Positions 58,167 through 64,000 of a DNA stretch of 64,000 bases are shown piece after piece. The notes beneath the pieces were generated by a model. That model saw nothing but the letters and a program-made list of their open reading frames with translations. It was not told the origin of the DNA and did not search any database. The translations under genes were made by a program, and so were the position numbers. Position 1 is the stretch's first letter. Each line of letters starts with the position of its first letter. Origin of the DNA: Nonomuraea montanisoli (GTDB lineage Bacteria; Actinomycetota; Actinomycetes; Streptosporangiales; Streptosporangiaceae); NCBI RefSeq assembly GCF_013363975.1, contig NZ_JABWGN010000012.1:217423-281422 (forward strand), in the 5' to 3' direction.

Positions 58167-59378
58167 ATGACGGACACGGCCCGGCAGGGACGCGCGCTGG
58201 TGGTCGGACTGGGCATCGCGGGCATCGCCACCGCGCTGCGGCTGCGGCAGATCGGCTGGGAGCCGCTGCTGGTGGAACGGGCCGCCGCCCGCCGCTCGGG
58301 CGGGTACTTCATCATGCTGTTCGGCACCGGCCTCGCCTCCGCCGACCGGCTGGGCGTGCTGGAGGCGATCGGCGACCGCACCCCGCGGCGCCCGCCGTTC
58401 GAGGTGAACCGGGCCGGCCGCCGAAGCGTCGGCATGAGCCTGGCCGCCCTGCCCGGCAAACCCCGGGTGGTGCTGCGCGGCGACATCGAACGGGCGCTGT
58501 TCGCCGCGCTGCCGGACGATGTGGAGATCCGCTACTCCACCGTCCCGACCCGCATCACCCAGGACGACTCCGCCGCGCGGGTCACCCTGCGCGACACCGC
58601 CTCCGGCGCCACCGTCACCGAGCGCTTCGACCTCGTGGTGGGCGCCGACGGCATGCGCTCGACCGTACGCAGGCTGGCCTTCGGCCCCGAGGACCACCTG
58701 CGTCCGCTGAACTACATGATCGGCGCCACCGTCCTCGACGAGCCGATCGAAGGTCTCGGCCAGGACCAGGGCCTGACCCTGGCCGAGCCCGGCCGCTCGG
58801 CGTGGGTCTTCCCCTTCGCCGACCATGCGCCGGGCCTGCTGTTCTCCTACCGCACCGGCGACGTCGACGCCGAGTTCACCCGCCCGCCCGCCGACTCCAT
58901 CCGCGCCGCCTTCGGCCCGCAGCCCACCGGGCCGCTCCTGGAGAACCTGCTCACGGCGTTCGAGCGGGCCCCGGACTTCCTGTTCGACTCGGTGAACCAG
59001 GTGCGGATGCCGCGCTGGCACCACGGCCGGGTGGTCCTGGTCGGCGACGCCGCCTGGTGCGTCACCCTGTACGCGGGCATGGGCGCCTCCAGCGGCATCG
59101 CCGGAGGCGAGCTGCTGGGCACCATGCTGCGGCGCCACCCCGGCGACCTGCCCGCCGCGCTGGCCGCGTGGGAGGACCGGATGCGGCCCTTCATCCAGAC
59201 CGAGCAGGACAACGCGCTGATCATGCGCAAGATCTTCACGCCCCACGACCGCAAGGAACGGATCACGCGCGCCGCGATGCTGCGCCTGCTGAACGTGCCG
59301 CTCATCCGCCAGGCCATGGGCAAGATAATGAGAGGCCCCGACTTCGCGAACAAGGAGTTCGACGTCGCCGCCGTGTGA
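58167..59378 (+). CDS. FAD-dependent monooxygenase
   Basis: A 403-residue class A flavin monooxygenase. Seen: GLGIAGIATALRL FAD motif, GADGMRSTVR, and VLVGDAAWCVTLYAGMGASSG in the second FAD motif. It differs clearly from the other two monooxygenases in the window. ATG at 58167 follows GGAAAGGGAACGCC. Followed after 82 bases by a TetR gene in the same direction, and divergent from an SDR, forming a likely detoxification or tailoring unit under one operator. Confidence 0.9.
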   Translation: MTDTARQGRALVVGLGIAGIATALRLRQIGWEPLLVERAAARRSGGYFIMLFGTGLASADRLGVLEAIGDRTPRRPPFEVNRAGRRSVGMSLAALPGKPRVVLRGDIERALFAALPDDVEIRYSTVPTRITQDDSAARVTLRDTASGATVTERFDLVVGADGMRSTVRRLAFGPEDHLRPLNYMIGATVLDEPIEGLGQDQGLTLAEPGRSAWVFPFADHAPGLLFSYRTGDVDAEFTRPPADSIRAAFGPQPTGPLLENLLTAFERAPDFLFDSVNQVRMPRWHHGRVVLVGDAAWCVTLYAGMGASSGIAGGELLGTMLRRHPGDLPAALAAWEDRMRPFIQTEQDNALIMRKIFTPHDRKERITRAAMLRLLNVPLIRQAMGKIMRGPDFANKEFDVAAV

Positions 59379-59460
59379 CCCGCTCGCGCGGCCACGACAG
59401 CACAGCGCCCGACCCGTCGCGCGCCACGGACCACAGCCACGCAACAAGAGGACGACCCCG

Positions 59461-60180
59461 GTGAACCAGCTGATCGAGCACCACTCGCGCAAAGCCGCCC
59501 GCATCCTGGACAGCGCGCGCGAGCTGGTGGTCGACCACGGCGTGCGCAAGGTCACGGTCAGCGAGATCGCCCACGCGGCCGGCGTCGGCAAGGGCACCGT
59601 CTACCTGTACTGGGCCGCCAAGGAGGACCTCATCCTCGGCCTGTTCGCGCGCGAGCTGCTGACGTTCCTCGACGAGATCATCGCCCGCATCACCGCCGAC
59701 CCGGCCACGGTGCTGCCGCGCCGCCTGGCGCCGATGCTGGTCGGCACCGGCCTGCGGCTCCCCCTGGCCTCCCGGCTGAAACACGGCGACACCGACCTGA
59801 TGCGGGTGCTCACCCAGCAGGCCGCCGACCTCGACGTGTTCGCCCGCGTCAGGCCCAGCGCCCTGTGCGACGCCGTCATGCCGATCCTGCGCCGCAACGG
59901 CCTGATCCGCCACGACCGTCCCCTGTCCGAGCAGTCCTACGCCATGCACGCCGTGCTCACCGGGTTCGGCACCGCGATGTCCGACCCGGTCAACGCGCCG
60001 CTCGGCGTCGCAGACCCGGGCGCGGTCCTCGCCGACACCGTGGCCCGCCTCCTCGAACCGCCCGCCGCCCCGGACGAGGAGGCCGTCGCGGCGGCCGCCG
60101 CCGACACGGTCGCCGTCTTCGGCCAGAGCAGGGACGCCGTCCTCGGCCTCATCGCACGCAGCCAGGTCACCGGTCAGTGA
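59461..60180 (+). CDS. TetR family transcriptional regulator
   Basis: A 239-residue TetR regulator. HTH region: VRKVTVSEIAHAAGVGKGTVYLYWAAKEDLI. The C-terminal domain is alpha-helical with an Ala-rich end. GTG start at 59461 after GAGGACGACC. Presumed repressor of the monooxygenase/SDR divergon through the 58085-58134 palindrome, and of itself if cotranscribed. Its stop overlaps the start of a small hypothetical gene (GTGA). Confidence 0.9.
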   Translation: MNQLIEHHSRKAARILDSARELVVDHGVRKVTVSEIAHAAGVGKGTVYLYWAAKEDLILGLFARELLTFLDEIIARITADPATVLPRRLAPMLVGTGLRLPLASRLKHGDTDLMRVLTQQAADLDVFARVRPSALCDAVMPILRRNGLIRHDRPLSEQSYAMHAVLTGFGTAMSDPVNAPLGVADPGAVLADTVARLLEPPAAPDEEAVAAAAADTVAVFGQSRDAVLGLIARSQVTGQ

Positions 60181-60425
60181 CCCGGGATCACGTGAACGAT
60201 CTCGTCCACCGGGCCCTCGCCGCCGAGGCGGCCGGGGCCGCGGCACCCGCCGAACGCGCCGTCCGCGACCTGCTCACCGCTGGCCCCGGAGCGCTGCGCC
60301 ACGTCCTCACCGTCGCCGAGGAACGCCCCGAACGCCACCACCCCCTGCGGTACGAGGTCGTCCGCCGCAGCACCACCCCCGAGGCCGTCCCGGTGCTGCC
60401 CGCCCACACGGGCACGGGCCCCTGA
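60177..60425 (+). CDS. Small hypothetical protein coupled to tetR
   Basis: GTG 60177 to TGA 60423 encodes 82 residues with an Ala-rich helical first half (VNDLVHRALAAEAAGAAAPAERAVRDLL) and a C-terminal RRSTTPEAVPVLP. The GTGA overlap with the TetR stop suggests translational coupling. No family recognised; might be a fortuitous frame, but codon-position GC bias looks coding. Confidence 0.45.
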   Translation: MTRDHVNDLVHRALAAEAAGAAAPAERAVRDLLTAGPGALRHVLTVAEERPERHHPLRYEVVRRSTTPEAVPVLPAHTGTGP

Positions 60426-60466
60426 GTGGGGCCCCCTCGGCCGATGCCGCCACTGGATCGGCAGCC

Positions 60467-61115
60467 TCAGTCCGTGAAGTAGTGTCCCGCGTTCAGATCG
60501 GCGAGGAGCCCGGGCCGGTCAGCACTAGTACTCCAGCCCACCAGCTTCCGGGTCAAGGCGGAGGAGGCCGGCATGTCGAGCGTGACGAAGGAGGCCGGCC
60601 AGCCGAAGTGCTCGCCCGCCTGCCGCGCGGTGATCGCGGTCACCGGCACGCCGAGCCGGCGCCCGACGACGCCGGCGACGTCGCGTACCGGCACGCCCTC
60701 CCCGGTGCACCAGCGGCAGCCGCATCACCGAGACCCGCACCCCGCGCTCCACGAACGACAACGCCACCTGCTCGGCGGCCCCCCGGGGCGAATGCGCTCC
60801 CGGCTCGTCCTCCTCGGTGCCGACGCGGCCGGGCGGGAGCAGACCGGTGCCCGAGGTGATCGCGAACGGCCGGCCGGATCCCGCCGGCGCCTCGCCGAGC
60901 GCCGCGACGGCCCGCCGGTCGGTCCGGCCGGCGGCCTGGAAGTCCGCGAAGTCGTGCACGAAGGCCAGGTGGATGACGCCGTCCGCGGCGGCGGCCGCGG
61001 CGCGCAGCCCGGCGAGGTCCTCGAGCGAGCCCGGGCGGGGCTCGGCTCCCGCGGCCCTCAACGCCGCGGCGGCCTCCTCCGTACGGGCCAGCCCGAACGG
61101 GGGCGCCGAGTGTTC
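60467..61115 (-). pseudogene. NAD-dependent epimerase/dehydratase, truncated and frameshifted
   Basis: Remnant of an extended-SDR epimerase. The frame opens without a start at GLARTEEAAAALRAAGA, so the N-terminal TGxxGxxG part is gone. It continues through DGVIHLAFVHDF and SVMRLPLVH and then shifts frame into PVRDVAGVVGRRLGVP and PASSALTRKL, the C-terminal part. The 60-odd residues that usually lie between these blocks are missing, so there is an internal deletion with frame loss near 60690-60700. Non-functional. Confidence 0.7.
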
Positions 61116-61187
61116 AGGTCGGGGTCTTCGACGTTGAGCGCGAGATTTCCGTTGCTCTGGCGGCTGTCCGGAACAGGCGCTTACGGG

Positions 61188-61835
61188 TCAGGACGCGAAG
61201 CACCGCAGGAAGCGCCGCAGGGTGGATGCGTCGCCGGTGACGGCGGCGTCTGCGGCATGCACGGCATCATCGAGGTCCCGACCGCCGAACACCAGGTCCT
61301 GCAGGACGCGCACTCCACAGGTGATCGTGGCCGCCGCGTCGGAAATCTCGCCTCGGGCGATGTGCAGCCGTCCTTCGGCGACTTCTGCGTAGAAGGCGTC
61401 GTCTCCAAGGCGCAGCTGGTAGCGGCCACATAGATCGCTCGCCGCGGCGGGGACAAACGTGGTCTTGAGGGCGAAAGCCAGCGCGTCCGTGCTCAACTCG
61501 GTCGCCGACGTGCTCGCAGGCGGGATGGAGCTGCCCCACCGGCCGAGCGCCAGCAGAACCGGCTCGAGCTCCCGGCCGCGCGGCGTCAGCTCGTAGACCC
61601 GGGCTCCAGCGGGCGGTCCCAGGACGCGACGCGCAACCACGCCGGAGTCCTCGAGCTCCCGCAGGCGCTGCGACAGCACGTTGTGACTCACTCCGGACAG
61701 CCCGCGATGCAGATCCACGAAGCGTTTGGGACCGAACACCAGCTCGCGCACCATCAGGAGGGCCCAGCGCTCACCCACGACATCCAGAGCCCGGGCGATG
61801 CCACACAGATCTCCATAACTACGCGAACCTGACAC
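61188..61835 (-). CDS. HxlR-type winged-helix regulator with SCP2-like domain
   Basis: A 215-residue regulator. N-terminal HxlR domain: CGIARALDVVGERWALLMVRELVFGPKRFVDLHRGL and VSHNVLSQRLRELEDSGVVARR. The C-terminal ~100 residues (FYAEVAEGRLHIARGE, ITCGVRVLQDLVFG) resemble an SCP2 sterol-carrier-like ligand domain, a known fusion in actinobacteria. GTG at 61835; TAGAGT overlaps the start region. Divergent from an alpha/beta hydrolase with an inverted repeat between them, so a local repressor role is likely. Confidence 0.88.
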   Translation of the reverse strand: MSGSRSYGDLCGIARALDVVGERWALLMVRELVFGPKRFVDLHRGLSGVSHNVLSQRLRELEDSGVVARRVLGPPAGARVYELTPRGRELEPVLLALGRWGSSIPPASTSATELSTDALAFALKTTFVPAAASDLCGRYQLRLGDDAFYAEVAEGRLHIARGEISDAAATITCGVRVLQDLVFGGRDLDDAVHAADAAVTGDASTLRRFLRCFAS

Positions 61836-61854
61836 TCTACGATTTGTCCTTCTT

Positions 61855-61872
61855 TAGGAGTAGTCGCTCCTA
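61855..61872. promoter_or_regulatory. TAGGAG-N6-CTCCTA palindrome between hxlR and hydrolase
   Basis: Perfect 6-bp arms TAGGAG/CTCCTA with a 6-base spacer, followed by another AGGAGTA at 61877-61883, so AGGAGTA occurs twice in direct orientation (61856, 61877). The element is in the 71-base divergent spacer and is AT-rich compared with the flanks. Probable HxlR binding site. Confidence 0.55.
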
Positions 61873-61906
61873 TATCAGGAGTATAGCCGGATCGAGGAGA
61901 GAAACG

Positions 61907-62707
61907 ATGCCGCAGGTCACTTCCCGGGACGGTACGTCGATCGTCTACGAGCGGGCCGGCAGCGGTCCGGTCGTCGTCCTGGTGGGCGGCGGGCTGGACG
62001 ACGGGGCAGAAAACCGGCCGCTGGCCCAGGAACTGGCCGAAGACTTCACTGCCGTCAACTACGCTCGCCGTGGCCGCGCCGCAAGTAGCGACGTGCAGCC
62101 GTACGCACTGGAACGTGAGATCGAGGATCTGGCAGCGTTGATCGACGCGATCGGCGGGCCGGCGCATCTGTTCGGCGCCTCCTCCGGTGGTGCGCTCGCG
62201 CTGGAGGCGGCGGCGGCCGGACTGCCCATCGGCAAGATCGCCGTGTTCGACGTGCCCTATGCCATCGGCGACACCGCCGTCCGGACCTGGCAGGCGTACG
62301 TCGGGCAGTTGCGCGTCGCGCTCGCCGGCGAAAAGCATGGCGAGGCGCTGAAGCTGTTCATGCGGCTGGCCGGCGCCTCCGAGCAGGCCATCGCCGGCGC
62401 GGAAGACTCGCCGATGTGGCCGCCGCTGCTGAACCTCGCGCACACGCTGGCCTACGATGCCGCCTGCCTGGGAGAGGGGCCTCCACCCGCCACGCGACTG
62501 TCCACGATCGATCAGCCGGTACTGGTGAGCACCGGAGCGGGCGTCGACCCGCATATGGCAGGTCTTCCGGGCGGCTTCTTCGGCCAGGCCGCCGACGCGA
62601 TCGCCGCATGCCTGCCCCACGCCGAGCGCCGGACTCTCGACGTGCGCGAGCACATGGTCAACGCCAAGGTCCTCGGCCCCGTGCTCACCGAGTTCTTTCG
62701 CATTTGA
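61907..62707 (+). CDS. Alpha/beta hydrolase
   Basis: A 266-residue alpha/beta hydrolase. Seen: VVLVGGGLDD (oxyanion region), NYARRGRAASS, nucleophile elbow GASSGG (Ser), ISTGAGVD-like acid region around STGAGVDP, and a C-terminal VREHMVNA where the His of the triad is expected. ATG at 61907 follows GAGGAGAG. Divergent from the HxlR regulator and ended by a strong hairpin. Confidence 0.88.
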   Translation: MPQVTSRDGTSIVYERAGSGPVVVLVGGGLDDGAENRPLAQELAEDFTAVNYARRGRAASSDVQPYALEREIEDLAALIDAIGGPAHLFGASSGGALALEAAAAGLPIGKIAVFDVPYAIGDTAVRTWQAYVGQLRVALAGEKHGEALKLFMRLAGASEQAIAGAEDSPMWPPLLNLAHTLAYDAACLGEGPPPATRLSTIDQPVLVSTGAGVDPHMAGLPGGFFGQAADAIAACLPHAERRTLDVREHMVNAKVLGPVLTEFFRI

Positions 62708-62734
62708 CCGAGGAAGTGCCGCCCACCACCCATC

Positions 62735-62766
62735 CTTGAGCCAGTCCGATGCCGGACTGGCTCAAG
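62735..62766 (+). terminator. Hairpin terminator after the hydrolase gene
   Basis: Perfect 14-bp stem CTTGAGCCAGTCCG/CGGACTGGCTCAAG with a 4-base ATGC loop, 28 bases after the stop codon. No T-run follows. Confidence 0.85.
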
Positions 62767-63062
62767 AATGAGGGCGGCGTTCGCAGCCGGTAGCCCCAGG
62801 GGGTCTGGTTCGCATGGGGACAATGAAACGTCAGCCACGCGAGCCAGGGGCGGAGTGCGCAGACTCCGCTTCTCACCCTCGTTGTCCGGACCGACGCAAC
62901 GAGCGCTGCCGCCCGCGCGGCCAAGACCTGCAGCGCTGAGCGCTCAACCTCGACGTCACGACTCAATGGTCGACGCCACCGAACTCGACTTCCGAGATTG
63001 CGCGTTCCGGATCCTCGCAGGCGCCCGGATCGGCTTCCGGGATTACGAAGCGCGGTCCAGGC
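62767..63062. other. Region without a recognisable gene
   Basis: Open frames here have no start with a ribosome binding site and no recognised motif. The only structure seen is a loose direct repeat around CTTCCGAGATTGCGCG (62989) and CTTCCGGGATTACGAAGCGCG (63041). It precedes the recombinase remnant and could be old insertion debris. Confidence 0.35.
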
Positions 63063-63715
63063 GCCCGCCCTACCCGGCTGCCGGCCGCCTACGAGGCGGT
63101 CCTCGGGGAGTACGCCGCCGCGTTGGAGCGCACACCATTGTCGGCCGAGACCCGGCGCACCTACCGCTTCCGGGTGCGCATGTTCCTGTCCTGGTTGGCC
63201 GATCACGCCGCCACCTGTTCCGCCGTTCCCCTCGCCGATCGGCAGATGCGGGACTGGGCGGTGCGCGACTGCCGGATGTGGCTGCTGCGCAACCGCCCGG
63301 CCAGGCGCAGCCGCCTCTACGTCAACTCCGTCCTGACCGCGCTGGACGACTTCCACGTCCGCAGGGGCCTGGGCCGCCGTCGGCCGCGAAGACCTGCCCA
63401 AGAACGCGCCGCGCGCGCTGGCCGAGCGCGCCCGCATCCGCTGGCTGCGCGCCGTGGAGGCGCATCTGTCGCCCCGGGCCGCTGCATCGCGCTGATCTTG
63501 TACTGCGCCGCTCGACGAACGCCTCAACTGGCCCCACGCCGGCGACAACCGGGCCCTGTTCCTCAACGCCAAGGGCGGACGGCTGAGCAGCCGGGCCGCC
63601 GGCGGCATCATCGCCGAGATCGCCCAGACCGCCGGGCTGGACGATCCCACCACCGCGCACGTCCTACGCCACACGCTCGCCACCACCCTGGTCCGCGGCA
63701 GCGCAGCCCCACCTT
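63063..63715 (+). pseudogene. Tyrosine recombinase (XerC/D-like) remnant
   Basis: Fragments of an integrase in order. First the SAM-like core-binding domain (LPAAYEAVLGEYAAALERT, TRRTYRFRVRMFLSWLADH, VNSVLTALDDFHVRRGLG). Then, after a frameshift near 63375, DLPKNAPRALAERARIRWLRAVE. Then, after an internal deletion near 63505 that removes the first catalytic Arg region, LDERLNWPHAGDNRALFLNAKGGRL and the catalytic HVLRHTLATTLVRG. The frame then degenerates, losing the terminal Tyr. Catalytically dead. Confidence 0.8.
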
Positions 63716-63856
63716 CGGCAGCGCGCCGCGCTTGCCGCGCATCCCGTCCTGCGGTGGCGCGGATCTCACCGGCCTCCCGCGAACGCGCGCTTCGCACCGG
63801 GTGATGTCCGCCGCGGCGCCGGGGATCTCCGTGAAGCTCGACCGGCCGGACGTCGT

Positions 63857-64000
63857 TCAGCGACTGCCGGGCGGGCGCTGCGGCGCCCAGAGCCGGTCGG
63901 CGTCACCGGCGGCGAGCCGGCCCCGGTAGACGCCGATCTTGCGGTCGATGAGCGTGAGGTTCTCCTGGAGCCCGGCGAGCCTGGCGATCACGTCGGCGCG
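63857..64000 (-). CDS. MerR family regulator, C-terminal end (5' part outside window)
   Basis: The last 47 codons of a gene entering from the right edge: LAGLQENLTLIDRKIGVYRGRLAAGD and a short tail to TGA at 63857. The IDRKIxVYRxRL helix is typical of the C-terminal effector/dimerisation part of MerR-type regulators. The DNA-binding domain would lie beyond 64000. Confidence 0.65.
   Translation of the reverse strand, partial: RADVIARLAGLQENLTLIDRKIGVYRGRLAAGDADRLWAPQRPPGSR

Noticed and set aside
1..64000. Search by eye for tRNA, rRNA, riboswitches and insertion-sequence ends.
   Set aside because: No cloverleaf, ribosomal or known riboswitch core and no terminal inverted repeats with a transposase frame were seen; a covariance-model scan would be needed to exclude small RNAs.

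Overview
The window is 64 kb of very GC-rich DNA with strong codon-position bias, frequent GTG starts and stop/start overlaps. Gene content (Paa aerobic phenylacetate pathway, ECF41 sigma factor, many TetR/MarR/MerR/Lrp regulators, DesK-type kinases, a large LAL-type LuxR regulator, S1-domain and DUF4097 proteins) fits a filamentous actinomycete. I infer a Streptosporangiales-like genome, but nothing here fixes the genus. No rRNA, tRNA, CRISPR array or intact transposase was recognised. The high density of regulators, small-molecule-modifying oxidoreductases and decayed genes suggests an accessory region of the chromosome.

Layout. 1-10 kb: the 5' part of a MurJ flippase, an erythromycin-esterase-family protein, a cytochrome P450, an F420/NADP-type reductase, an arginase-family remnant, two FAD monooxygenases each divergent from a MarR regulator with paired operators between them, a methyltransferase under a double operator, and a NUDIX gene broken by an in-frame TGA. 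10-13 kb: secreted I36-type protein, two lipoproteins and a small membrane protein. 13-18.4 kb: an acyl-ketoacid dehydrogenase operon (E1alpha-E1beta-E2) followed by an aminotransferase and divergent from an Lrp/AsnC regulator. 18.6-29.4 kb: VOC protein, then the paa island: paaZ and a paaG-like gene leftward, paaABCDE plus thiolase, hydratase and dehydrogenase rightward, closed by a TetR regulator. Together these cover ring epoxidation, ring opening and beta-oxidation of phenylacetyl-CoA. The CoA ligase (paaK) and thioesterase (paaI) are not in the window.

29.5-44.7 kb: saccharopine-dehydrogenase-like oxidoreductase and GlxA-type regulator; a decayed MFS/ArsR pair; an ABC transporter with its two-component system; a methyltransferase; a scrap zone with CocE, S1 and MerR remnants around an intact HAD protein; a serine beta-lactamase-family protein with an upstream XRE regulator; a SnoaL-like protein; a frameshifted propeller-like protein; an ECF41 sigma factor with an N-terminally truncated NADH dehydrogenase-like partner. 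44.8-53.6 kb: ABC transporter plus secreted hydrolase operon, a DesK-type kinase without a response regulator, and a three-gene leftward operon (33-residue membrane peptide, polytopic membrane protein, alpha/beta hydrolase) divergent from a LAL regulator. 53.6-64 kb: hydrolase with a structured leader, two SDRs with AraC and TioE/MerR regulators, a third FAD monooxygenase with TetR regulator and a 20-bp perfect inverted repeat, a broken epimerase, an HxlR regulator divergent from a hydrolase, a ruined tyrosine recombinase and the 3' end of a MerR gene.

Three themes run through the window. (1) Oxidoreductase-regulator pairs with visible palindromic operators. (2) At least ten gene remnants carrying stops, frameshifts, internal deletions or lost 5' ends. 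(3) Short in-frame tandem repeats (15, 24 or 30 bp) expanding linkers or tails of otherwise normal proteins. Many genes also have a TANNNT -10 hexamer ending 6-7 bases before the start codon, as expected for leaderless mRNAs; this was used to choose several starts.
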